This document shows, piece by piece, positions 41,032 to 50,471 of a DNA stretch of 64,000 nt. Under the pieces are notes generated by a model. It saw only the letters and a list, made by a program, of their open reading frames with translations. It ran no database searches and was not told where the DNA came from. A program made the translations under genes and the position numbers. How positions within the stretch are numbered: the first letter of the stretch is position 1; every line of letters begins with the position of its first letter. The DNA lies in contig JAPFFF010000058.1 of assembly GCA_039105265.1 (NCBI GenBank), positions 744,001 through 808,000 of the forward strand. The letters are read 5' to 3'. Source of the stretch: Tritrichomonas musculus. Taxonomy: Eukaryota > Parabasalia > Tritrichomonadida > Tritrichomonadidae.

Positions 41032-43854
41032 TCATATATCATCAACAGGTACCCTTGCTGACATGATTGTTCTATTTCGATTCTGTGTTAACATTGTTTT
41101 GTTGTCTGGCCTTTTAATTTTTCTGGCGGAAGCAGGAAAGAGCATTGGAACTCTGTTTCCATAGCTAGTTCTGTCACTTTTTGATCTACCAAAATCAAGT
41201 TTTGGAATTACAGTTGTCATCTGAGCTGCACCAACACCAAAACCGCCACCAATAAATCTCGCTGTTGAAGGCCTTGATCTTTCGCTGCTCGAAACTGTAG
41301 GTGGCCTAACTTCGAATACATTATCCATTGATGAATTGAGCAATTCAGCTTCTTTTCTCTTCAATTCAAACTCTTCCGCTTTCTTTTCACGGATTTGTGT
41401 TCTTACAGAGTGACATTTTTCTCTTTCATTCATCATCAACGGCTTTTTCTCATCGACCTTTTTTGTTAGATTTGATAATTGCAACGACTTTCGTTTCAGA
41501 GCTTCTTTGGCCGACCTCATATCCTCTTCATAAGAGCCAGCATAAGTTATTGTCAACTTTTTATTAACTTTTTCATTCTTTTCTTTAAATTCTTCAGCCT
41601 TATTTCTCAATCTAGAGAATTGATTCAATCGAGTCCAGATCGATTGTAACAAATCTTCTTTCAACATTATCATACTAAATTGTTCTGGATTAACAGCTTC
41701 AAGAAGAGTCCATCTATGAATATTTCTTGGGTTTTCAGCTTCATCTTCAAGCGCTCTACCTTGACTTTTGGCTCTATTTAAGTCTCTTTCTAGTCTCAAA
41801 GCTTCCTCATTTACTAAATCTCGTTTCTTGATAAGGATCAAGAGTTCTTTTTGTCTTTGCATGGCTTGTCCAAGCCCATCTTTAAGATTTTCAATTTCTT
41901 CCATTTTATCTAAATAATGTTTTTCAGCTATCCTCATTTCATCTTTAATTAATCTACATTTCTCATTAAGGAGATCACATTCTTCTTGCCTTTTTGCCAT
42001 TGTTGAACCAAAGTAATTGTGCATGCTTCCAAGACTCTTTAATTTTAATTGCTGATCTTTAATATCACTTAATGCTTGTGATTCAACCATTGATTGTTTT
42101 GCTTTTTCTTCCTCCAATTTCAAGTTCTGCTTGTTTAATTTAGTAATTTCGGCGGATAGATCTTCGTTGTCTTTTTGCATCTGCTTTAATTGTTTTTGTA
42201 AAAGTTTTGTGTTTAGATGAAGATCAATCACTTTTTGATCTTGTTGCTTTACGTCACTTTTAAGCTGTGAAACGAAGTTCGATAATGATAAGTTTTCTGA
42301 TTCATATTTTTCGTTACTTGTGATCCATTGTTGAAGTGATCGAGATAATAAATCTCTCTCGCTTTTCATAGCTTCACAAAGATAACCTTGATGCTTGATT
42401 TCTTCTTGAGTTTCGCCTAATTGCTTGGTAAGATTGTTTATTTCTGCTTGCGTTTCGGCAATATCTGCATTGATTTGAGTAAGATTATTTTGATTGAGGG
42501 ATAATTGAGCAGCATAATTCTGACGTTCAGTATCAATTGTGTCTGCAATTTCTCTTTGATTTTGCTGATATATTCTGGCAGAACTGCAATCTCGATTTAC
42601 CATTTCTACCTCTTGCACTGTTGATTTGGTTTTACCAACTTCAATTTGGTAAGAGTTAACTAATTCTCGCTTTTCTTTGTTTCGTAATTCTACTGAATCA
42701 TGATCTTTACGTAATTCGAGCTCTGTTTTGTTGATCTGCGTTTCTAATGAAACAATATCATTTTGGCATTTTCGCATTTTTTGAACAATTTCGGCATGCT
42801 GCTTAGAAATCTTTTCTTTATATTGTTTGGCTTCTTCTAGTTCAACTTTCGAATTATCAAGTTCTTTACTTATTTGATTTAATTCTCTGATACACTTGTT
42901 ATTAAGAGCATCTTGAGCGTCGCTTTCTTTGCGTTTTTCGTCAACTTTAAATTTGAAATTTGCATTTTTATTTTTCCACTTAACACTTTCAACCAACTTA
43001 TCGTGAAGACGATTTGCAATATCTTCGGTACTGTTTTTAATCAAATCAATATCTTTACCAAGCTTTTTAACTGTGTTGTTCAATTTCTTTATATTTGTTT
43101 CATGATCAATTTTTTCATTTTCTAAATCAGAAATCTTTACCTTTGATTTTTCTATAGTATCACGTGTTTCATCAATACCACGATAGGCATCGTTCATTTG
43201 CTGACGATTAGCTTTCCTATCGATTTTGTATTGCGCTCTTTGCTTTGACATTGTATCAAATTCTTCATGCAAAGCCTTATTTTGCGGTTCTATATCACTT
43301 AATTCTTTTCTTATTCCTTCAAGTTGTTTTGAAACTGTATTACTTACTTCTTGATTTTTTGATATCTCAGCTTTGAGCTCAACAATTGCTGCACGAGCGC
43401 TTTGCATGGTTTTTTCTTGCGATGATGCCAATTCGGTACTTTTATTAACGAGAGCTGTTAAATTTTGAAGTTCCCCTTTTAGCGAAATAATAACGTCTTT
43501 TGATTTTGATTCACGGACTTGCGATTGCTCAACCAATTTCCATGCTTTTTCAAACTCAGCTCGAAGATTGGATATTGTTTTCTGATCGTTTTGGCTCATT
43601 GTTAAAACTGTTGAAATTTTATTTGCATTCGCTAATATATCTTGATTAAGTTGCCTGCATTTCTCGATTAAAATATTGTTATGCTCATGCGATTGAACGA
43701 GTGCGTCGTGGAGTTTTTCATATTCTTCTCGAAATTTATCTAAGGACCTATCATTAACTAATTCTCGGACAATGCGGTTGAAACTTTCTTCCATTTCTTC
43801 AAATAATTCAATATCGTCATCTTCTTTTTGCGATTTTTGCTTTTGATCCGCCAT
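41032..43854 (-). CDS. CFAP58: CFAP58 coiled-coil protein
   Basis: The 940-residue protein is almost wholly coiled coil. Its N-terminus (FEEMEESFNRIVRELVNDRS, then LDKFREEYEKLHDAL, CRQLNQDI and FEKAWKLVEQSQ) matches the start of CFAP58/CCDC147 closely. About 705-715 it has LEDEAENPRNIHRWTLLEA, the counterpart of the family hallmark ELENP-x-NVHRWR-x-LE. CFAP58 is an axoneme-associated protein needed for normal flagella in animals and algae. I place the start at 43854 (MADQKQKS): the 23 upstream codons are AT-rich and unlike the family, and the decamer AACTTTTTGT (43923-43932 inverse) then lies about 70 bp upstream. The last ~120 residues are Ser/Arg-rich and poorly conserved. Confidence 0.9.
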   Translation of the reverse strand: MADQKQKSQKEDDDIELFEEMEESFNRIVRELVNDRSLDKFREEYEKLHDALVQSHEHNNILIEKCRQLNQDILANANKISTVLTMSQNDQKTISNLRAEFEKAWKLVEQSQVRESKSKDVIISLKGELQNLTALVNKSTELASSQEKTMQSARAAIVELKAEISKNQEVSNTVSKQLEGIRKELSDIEPQNKALHEEFDTMSKQRAQYKIDRKANRQQMNDAYRGIDETRDTIEKSKVKISDLENEKIDHETNIKKLNNTVKKLGKDIDLIKNSTEDIANRLHDKLVESVKWKNKNANFKFKVDEKRKESDAQDALNNKCIRELNQISKELDNSKVELEEAKQYKEKISKQHAEIVQKMRKCQNDIVSLETQINKTELELRKDHDSVELRNKEKRELVNSYQIEVGKTKSTVQEVEMVNRDCSSARIYQQNQREIADTIDTERQNYAAQLSLNQNNLTQINADIAETQAEINNLTKQLGETQEEIKHQGYLCEAMKSERDLLSRSLQQWITSNEKYESENLSLSNFVSQLKSDVKQQDQKVIDLHLNTKLLQKQLKQMQKDNEDLSAEITKLNKQNLKLEEEKAKQSMVESQALSDIKDQQLKLKSLGSMHNYFGSTMAKRQEECDLLNEKCRLIKDEMRIAEKHYLDKMEEIENLKDGLGQAMQRQKELLILIKKRDLVNEEALRLERDLNRAKSQGRALEDEAENPRNIHRWTLLEAVNPEQFSMIMLKEDLLQSIWTRLNQFSRLRNKAEEFKEKNEKVNKKLTITYAGSYEEDMRSAKEALKRKSLQLSNLTKKVDEKKPLMMNEREKCHSVRTQIREKKAEEFELKRKEAELLNSSMDNVFEVRPPTVSSSERSRPSTARFIGGGFGVGAAQMTTVIPKLDFGRSKSDRTSYGNRVPMLFPASARKIKRPDNKTMLTQNRNRTIMSARVPVDDI

Positions 43855-44446
43855 TTTCCTTGTGTCCGTTAGATATATGTCACTTTTATTATAATAAAAT
43901 TTTATTTCAATAGTTTTAATCACAAAAAGTTGAATTTTATGTTTTGAAATTTTGAAATAACCAAAAAACGAACAAATTTTTACAGAAAAGATTATGCTTG
44001 AACAACAAAAGTTATAAATTAATTTTCAAATTTACTACAATAAAAATGCGATGCATCTCTTAAGCAATAAATTTTATTAACATATAATTAAATCTATATA
44101 CATAGGTCTATATATATCAAAAATCACTTTTACGAAGAAAAATATACTCCATTTTGTATTAGATCTCATTTCACAATTCTTTCATAATAGTTTTCCGTGT
44201 TTTTTTTAGTCATTTATAAAATGGATTATGTTCATTATTTTGGTTCAAAAAAGATTTTTCCAAAATCAACAAACTTGCAGCGCATTTGATAATATTTAAT
44301 ACTTTTTTATAAAAATTAATAAAATCCTTCCTTCAAATTATTCAAAATTGGAACTCGCTTATCTGACATCAACCAAATATTAATCGGTAAGGTCAAAATG
44401 AAATTTTATTCAGAACTTCCCACTCAAAAAAAATCTCTTATTCAAA
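43855..44446. promoter_or_regulatory. Divergent intergenic region
   Basis: 592 bp lie between the CFAP58 start and the Kelch gene start. An AAAAAGTT-type motif is at 43924-43931. ATCGGTAAGG near 44382-44391 could be a Myb-like core, and TCTCTTATTCA (44433-44443) directly before the Kelch ATG resembles a trichomonad initiator. These assignments are tentative. Confidence 0.35.
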
Positions 44447-46963
44447 ATGTCCACCCAAGAATCAGATTATAGCTCCGAGTCATTTTCTGATATTGTTTTG
44501 CCATCTATTGCACCCCCAACATCTGTAGGGAGTTTGATTAATGAATTTTTGGGTGATTTATCAACAACTGCAAATTTTAATTCAATCTCTTGCTTTACTC
44601 AAGTTAACAAAGACAAAATAGTTCAAATATATGGCGATGAAAATGATAAGCTTAATGTTCGAACATGTGGTATCAACGAAGCTTTTACTCCTTTACCCAG
44701 CAAAGGAGATCAACCATCTATTCGTGAAGGATTTTGTTGCGTCGATATTTCTGACATCACATTTGATAATTCCAATATTAAAAGCGATTCAAAATCTTCT
44801 AGTTCATCATCAAGAAGTTCTTCTCGTTCAAAATCCCTTTTTACACCACCACAAAAATATACTCCATCTATTGCTATATTTGGAGGAAAGTCTGAATCAA
44901 ATGCTATAAGCTCCGAACTTTACACTTATTCATTTTCAACAAATATTTGGAAAAAAATATCTTTAATTTCCGCCGAGATAGCTCCAAGAATTGGACACAG
45001 AGCTGTTGCTTTGAGTAAAGGCGATCATAATTTTATTTATGTTTTTGGAGGAACAAATGGTTTTTATTTAGAAGAAAATCTGCTCCTTATTTGCCTCTGT
45101 GGCGACTTTGCAAGTTGCTCTGTTTTAGAATGCGAAGGAGAAGATAGACCATGTGGAAGATGCGATCATTCTATGATTCTAGTTGACAACATTTATTCAT
45201 CTTTTCAATTAAAATCGAATAACCCTTCATCATTACCAACTAAATCGGGCTCAAATGCATCTCAATCACCACCCGCAATATCTATTCCATCAATGTCTTC
45301 TTTCCAAGCACTTGGATCTGCTATTCAATCAAATACAACCAATTTGAGAAATGGAAACAACAACACATTAAACAATAAAATTATTTCAGGACCTGCTTGG
45401 GCACTTATTTTTGGCGGTAAAGTTTCAGATGAAAGATCTGATATAGATTTAAATCGAAAGTTTAATGATAAAAATACAGATAAAGTTCTTGGTGACTTTT
45501 GGAAGTTAGAAATAAGAAGTCCATTTGATGTTCCTAAATGGACTCTTATAACTCGTGAAGGTCCCCCAGGACGTCATTCTCACGCATCATTTTGCAAAGA
45601 TGGCCAATTTTTCATAGCTGGTGGTTATGACGAAAAAGGGACACCATTAAAAGATGTTTGGCGCTATACATTTGGTTTTGGATGGGAAGAAATAGCAGTT
45701 TTTAACAATAAGTCAATTATAAACATTTTTGGTTCTACAGAATATGGCTTTGTTCAAATCAATAACTTACAAAACCAGAATGAATCAACAAGAGAAAATC
45801 AAAAATCAAATCCTATAGAGAATTTATATGTGAGTCCACTAAATATGGATCCTGCTCTCGTTCTTCTGAGTGACGAGTTTGATAAACTTCGTAAGAAGCA
45901 GAGAATGATGTGGAATTCAATATCAGAAAAAATGGAAGAGATTGCATCTCTTGAATCAGAAATTGAAAATGGAAAAATGTTCATTAAAAACCCAGAGTCA
46001 TTTTTAGCAAGCACTAAAAGTGATCATTCTCAAGAAGAAGAAGAAGAAAACGATGCTAACTTCAATTTTGCCAATAGTCTTTCAAAAGTCAAAAAACTCG
46101 AAAAACAAGTTGGAGAACTTAGAATTCAATTATTTAATGATTCTAAAACTAATGTTGCAGCGAAAAAAGCCACACTGGAAAATCCTCAGCCACTTTGTCC
46201 AAAACTTGTTGATTTTACCCTCGAATTACATCAAAAAGTATCTTTAAAGACGGAAAAATTCCTTCAAAGGAAAAGAGAGCTTGAATCTGAAGTTCAATTA
46301 TATACAAATCAGAAAAAATTGTTGGAAGGTATCAACACAAATGGCATTAAAAGTAGTGATGCTTCATCAAAGTTTTCAGCCCAATATATTGAAAAATTAA
46401 GGGAATTAGAAATATTTAAAGAAAAAACTTCAATAGCAGAAAAGAAACTCGAGAAAATGAGAAAGAAGCAGGTCTTAGATGATCAATATATAATGAGCTT
46501 GATGGATGAAGTCACCAAGTGCGAGAAAAAAATAGCCAAAACTGATAAAGAAATTACAAAATGGCAAGCTAATGTTGAACGATCTAGAATTGAGCTTAAA
46601 ATGATTGATTCTATTTTAAAGGTTTGGCAGAGTGGGTCACAATCAAAGGCGAAGACAAAGACTAAATCTAAAGGGAAAACATCGAAAGATTCAACAACAG
46701 GATCTGAATCAGATAATGAAAAACAAGTTCAAAAGATATTAAAGAAAAATAATGCTCTTCGTGCAAAAATCAAAGAAGAGCTGAAGTCGTTTGTTGACAC
46801 AAAATTAAATAGCTTCCAATCTATGATTGATAGCGTTAACTCAATTTTGAACGTGATTGGAGATTCCAAACAGCTCGCTGATTGCAAGCCAGCAGTTCTT
46901 GAACATATGCCAAACTTGTCTCGTGATTTGGATGTACTTTTGGCTCCGTATGTCAAAGCATAA
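44447..46963 (+). CDS. Kelch-repeat and coiled-coil protein
   Basis: The 838-residue protein has an N-terminal Kelch propeller (about 60-440). Blades show the double-glycine motif, for example IAIFGGKSES, FIYVFGGTNGF, WALIFGGKVSD and FFIAGGYDEKG, each followed by a W- or Y-containing strand. A Ser/Asn-rich insertion of about 80 residues (245-320) splits the propeller. From about 470 to 740 the protein is coiled coil, and it has a Lys/Ser/Thr-rich patch (SKAKTKTKSKGKTSKDSTT, about 733-751). Kelch plus coiled coil occurs in cytoskeletal and cell-polarity proteins such as Tea1, and in trichomonads is common without assigned role. No specific orthologue is claimed. Confidence 0.8.
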   Translation: MSTQESDYSSESFSDIVLPSIAPPTSVGSLINEFLGDLSTTANFNSISCFTQVNKDKIVQIYGDENDKLNVRTCGINEAFTPLPSKGDQPSIREGFCCVDISDITFDNSNIKSDSKSSSSSSRSSSRSKSLFTPPQKYTPSIAIFGGKSESNAISSELYTYSFSTNIWKKISLISAEIAPRIGHRAVALSKGDHNFIYVFGGTNGFYLEENLLLICLCGDFASCSVLECEGEDRPCGRCDHSMILVDNIYSSFQLKSNNPSSLPTKSGSNASQSPPAISIPSMSSFQALGSAIQSNTTNLRNGNNNTLNNKIISGPAWALIFGGKVSDERSDIDLNRKFNDKNTDKVLGDFWKLEIRSPFDVPKWTLITREGPPGRHSHASFCKDGQFFIAGGYDEKGTPLKDVWRYTFGFGWEEIAVFNNKSIINIFGSTEYGFVQINNLQNQNESTRENQKSNPIENLYVSPLNMDPALVLLSDEFDKLRKKQRMMWNSISEKMEEIASLESEIENGKMFIKNPESFLASTKSDHSQEEEEENDANFNFANSLSKVKKLEKQVGELRIQLFNDSKTNVAAKKATLENPQPLCPKLVDFTLELHQKVSLKTEKFLQRKRELESEVQLYTNQKKLLEGINTNGIKSSDASSKFSAQYIEKLRELEIFKEKTSIAEKKLEKMRKKQVLDDQYIMSLMDEVTKCEKKIAKTDKEITKWQANVERSRIELKMIDSILKVWQSGSQSKAKTKTKSKGKTSKDSTTGSESDNEKQVQKILKKNNALRAKIKEELKSFVDTKLNSFQSMIDSVNSILNVIGDSKQLADCKPAVLEHMPNLSRDLDVLLAPYVKA

Positions 46964-47129
46964 TATTATATTTTTTGTATTTGCGCTTATTTATTAATAA
47001 AAAAATAATTACTGTGTTTTGGAAAATTCAAATTTGAACAATTTTGTAAATTATTTCTGTGGATAGTTAAAGATATAACAAATTTTATGAATATAAATTT
47101 AAGTAACGTTTATTTTAAATAAAATCGTT

Positions 47130-48455
47130 ATGGCGAATTTTATAATGAAAACAAATAGTCAAATTTGTCAGAAGCTTGTATCGTTTTTTTTCTCAAACCT
47201 GATTACGACGAATTTATCAGCCCATCGTTCAGTACCACTGCCCAGGAGTAATTCTTCACCTCATTCTAACTTACGACCTCAAACATATTCATACCCTCAC
47301 TCATATCAACGCCCTTGCTATTCATCATTAAGCGATAATGAAACTAATCACGATCTTCATCTTATTTCGAGCGATTTATGGGAAGCTATAACAGGTGAAC
47401 AGTTAACCCCAGAGCGGATATGCCAACTTCAAGAAGTTTCTCTTGTTCCTGGCTCTTCAAATGTTGTTCAGACTCCTCCACAGAGCTTACATTATGTGAT
47501 GATGTCACGCGATAGAACAGAATGCCGAGCGTTACAACAACAACTACAAGATGGAACTCCAGAAGAACGCATGATTATTTTTAATAGCCTATTCCCAAAA
47601 CTAAACGAACTTATTTACGATTTTTCTGCCAATTACGTCATTCAGAAACTTTGTGAGGTGATAACACCTGAGCAACAGTCATTGGTTCTTGATTTTTTCC
47701 TTCAAGATATCAATCATGTTGTTGAACACCCGAACGGCTGCAGAGTTTTACAGAAATTTATAGAATCTACCAGTGTTGAAAATATTGATACTATTTATAT
47801 GGCATTGGAGCCAAATCTAATACCTTTATGCAAATCTCTAAACGGAAATCATATTGTTCAAAGATTTATTGAATCTTTACCAAATCATGTTGATAGAATC
47901 ATTACTTTATTAAAGCCACATGTTGTTGATCTTGTTGTTGATAATTGTGGCTGTCGTGTTGTTCAGAAACTTTTTGATTTAATGCCCATTGATAGATTAC
48001 AACCCCTTGTTGATGAAGTTTTGAAAGATGCAGCTAATCTTGCTGTTAATCAATATGGAAATTACGTTGTTCAAAATATCCTTGAAGCAGGAAAAGAATA
48101 TCATATTGGTGAATTAATTAAAGCTTTTTCTGGCCACTTTTCAAAATTTTCCATCCACAAATTTGCATCAAATGTGATTGAGAAATGCATAAGAGGTGCA
48201 ACTCCAGCTCAAAGACAGACAATATTTGACGAAGTGATAGGAAAAGAAGGGCATTATGAATACGTTCGAATCAAAAAGATGGCGGGTGATCAATTCGGAA
48301 ATTATGTTATTCAAAGAATCATTGAATTTGGATCAGAAAGTCAACAAAATGCTATTTATGATGCTGTTTATGAATACTATGATTCTTTAATTAACATTAA
48401 CTATGCAAAACATGTTATTTCTAGACTAGAAAGCTTAGGCTATAGATTTTATTGA
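47130..48455 (+). CDS. Pumilio (PUF) RNA-binding protein
   Basis: The 441-residue protein has a Pro/Ser-rich N-terminus and eight PUF repeats (about 115-435). The base-reading triads are Cys132-Arg133-Gln136, Asn168-Tyr169-Gln172, Cys204-Arg205-Gln208, Asn240-His241-Gln244, Cys275-Arg276-Gln279, Asn311-Tyr312-Gln315, Ser347-Asn348-Glu351 and Asn391-Tyr392-Gln395. Repeats 2-8 are identical in triads to human PUM1, and repeat 1 differs only Cys for Ser. Under the known PUF code this predicts binding to 5'-UGUAUAUA in mRNA 3' regions, where such proteins repress translation or trigger decay. The ATG is preceded by AT-rich DNA with AACGTTTATTTT about 30 bp upstream. Confidence 0.93.
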   Translation: MANFIMKTNSQICQKLVSFFFSNLITTNLSAHRSVPLPRSNSSPHSNLRPQTYSYPHSYQRPCYSSLSDNETNHDLHLISSDLWEAITGEQLTPERICQLQEVSLVPGSSNVVQTPPQSLHYVMMSRDRTECRALQQQLQDGTPEERMIIFNSLFPKLNELIYDFSANYVIQKLCEVITPEQQSLVLDFFLQDINHVVEHPNGCRVLQKFIESTSVENIDTIYMALEPNLIPLCKSLNGNHIVQRFIESLPNHVDRIITLLKPHVVDLVVDNCGCRVVQKLFDLMPIDRLQPLVDEVLKDAANLAVNQYGNYVVQNILEAGKEYHIGELIKAFSGHFSKFSIHKFASNVIEKCIRGATPAQRQTIFDEVIGKEGHYEYVRIKKMAGDQFGNYVIQRIIEFGSESQQNAIYDAVYEYYDSLININYAKHVISRLESLGYRFY

Positions 48456-49323
48456 ATGTTTTTATTGATGTAAAGAATTGTTTTAATTTATTTTTATAAC
48501 TGTTATTTGGTTATTTTTAATTCAATTTTTTTGAATATAACATAGAAAAAGTTAAGCCTTTTAAATACATGTCAGATTTTTTGTTCAAAAAGTTCTCTAA
48601 TTTTTTTTAGTATTAGAATAATGTTATCTATGATAATTTATATCAAATTATATATTTATTAAAGCATATAATTAAAACATACTTCATTATTTTCAATTAT
48701 TGCTAATATTATAACTTTTAATTTAGTTTCTGAATTTCATTAATAAAATTCTATTATAAAATTACTCTCACTTAAACATATTCCCAATAAAATCACATGA
48801 AATTAAAAAAATGAATTAGATCATGATGAAAACCATTTTAAAATTGTTATTGTTTTTTTTTTTTTTATATTTTGATACAGATAATATAAAATTTTATATC
48901 AACATCTTTGCTATTTTTGATTTTTTTAGATACCTATTTCAATATACATGTAATGATTTAAATATTATCTTTCCTTTTTCTTAAATTCACTGAAATAATT
49001 TCATGGAGCAAAAAGTAAAGTTACATTTTTACCTTCAAATATATCATTTGCCAGTCAAATTTTAAACCAAATATAAGTCAAAGAGAGATCAACAAAATCA
49101 ATTATTCTGAAGATTGTATTCAATATATTCCTAGAAAGAAGGATGAAAAATCATAGGAAATAACTTACACACTTAAAATTTCAACAAAAAACATATTACT
49201 AGATATTTTGAAAAAAATTAAAAGTAAAATAAAAATATAAATAAATCAAATATATTTTCGAATATTTATTATTTTTTTTTTTCTTTTTCAATCTTGTCAT
49301 ATTCGACAATAAAACTAAATTAT
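48456..49323. other. Intergenic DNA
   Basis: AT-rich with no gene recognised. It contains TTCAAAAAGTTC near 48585-48596 and a poly-T run near 48851-48867. It is bounded by convergent 3' ends. Confidence 0.45.
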
Positions 49324-49719
49324 TTATTGAGGTGCTGGTTCACCTTCAGCTGGTTTTTCAGCATCATCTGGTTTTCCACCATGTCCACCACGTCCGCAGT
49401 GTCCACCATGTCCACCACGTCCTCTATGGCATCCATGTCCTTTTCGTTCGCCTTCGCCTTCGCCTTCACCTTCACCTTCTTCGCCTTCATGATGACCACC
49501 ACGGCCTCCACGGCCTCTGTGTCCGCCACGTCCTCTATGGCCTTCATGTCCTTCACCTTCGCCTTCGCCACCTTCATGATGATGACCGCCACGGCATCCG
49601 TGTCCTCCTCTTCCACAATGGCAACCTCTTCCTCCATGATGTCCGCCTCTTGGTCCACCTTCTTGTCCTTCTGGTTGTTCTTGTGGTGGCTGTTCTTGTG
49701 CTGGTTGTTCTTCTGACAT
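49324..49719 (-). CDS. Gly/His-rich low-complexity miniprotein
   Basis: A 131-residue protein. It starts with a Glu/Gln/Pro-rich segment (MSEEQPAQEQPPQEQPEGQ), followed by a core made of Gly, His, Arg, Glu and a few Cys in units such as GRGGHGG, GHHHEGG and EGEGEGE, and ends EKPAEGEPAPQ. The His/Cys-rich core could bind metal, and the Arg-Gly units could bind RNA. Its G+C content is far above that of all neighbours. The opposite strand is also open (49294-49716), but that is expected from the repeat composition; the ATG and acidic start favour this strand. No homologue is recognised. Confidence 0.55.
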   Translation of the reverse strand: MSEEQPAQEQPPQEQPEGQEGGPRGGHHGGRGCHCGRGGHGCRGGHHHEGGEGEGEGHEGHRGRGGHRGRGGRGGHHEGEEGEGEGEGEGERKGHGCHRGRGGHGGHCGRGGHGGKPDDAEKPAEGEPAPQ

Positions 49720-50471
49720 TCCTAATAAATAAATGAAGTAATATAAATGATGTGATAAAAATTATGTAATAGAATTTTCAATACATTTTAAATTTCAATA
49801 CATTTTTGTTACAATTTTATTTTGATTTTTATAATAAATATCTCATTAAATACATCAAAATTATACATTTTTTAACTTATATTCAATTCTTTCGTCGCAG
49901 AGAAAAGTAAAAATATTCTTTTCAATTTTTTGTTCTTTTTGAATTAAATTCAATTTTCATAATTGAAACATACTTTTGAGTAAACTCACCTTTCATTTTC
50001 CATGCGACGAAATGATGCTTCCTTGCCAACATTTTAATTATGCATTTTTGAATTGATAATTCATATATTACATTTTTTTTGTTCTCCAAAAGATATTATT
50101 TATTACCATCAATGATATTTCAGTACATTTGTCATTATTTAGCTATCCAATGACGTTTCATGAGCAATAAAATGAAATATTTAATTAGAAAACATACCAA
50201 ATTGGTTTTAATCATTCAACAATTCTGCAAAAAAATTTTCTAACTATTTCAAGCCCACAAATCAAAAGTATTCCTTTACAGATGTGATTAATATAATCAA
50301 AGATTATCGAAAAAAATCTTCGGAAAAAAAGAAATAACGTTTTTTTGTTTAACTCGGTGATGTGAAAATCAAAGTGAGTCAAATTTTTATAAAAAAGTTA
50401 AATGAAAATTTCAATTTAAAAAATTTATTTTATTTTCATATCAGTAAAACAATAAAAAAGAAATACGGTAT
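49720..50471. other. Intergenic DNA
   Basis: AT-rich. It contains the presumed promoter of the Gly/His-rich gene at its left and the 3' flank of the ARMH3-like gene at its right. TCGTCGCAGAG (near 49892) and CATGCGACGAAATG (near 50001) include a short inverse pair around a GTCGC core. Nothing else is recognised. Confidence 0.4.

Noticed and set aside
49294-49716. Plus-strand frame opposite the Gly/His-rich gene
   Set aside because: It results from reading the complement of Gly/His/Glu codons; the product is Ser/Thr/Phe/Ala low complexity. The minus strand has the better start and composition.
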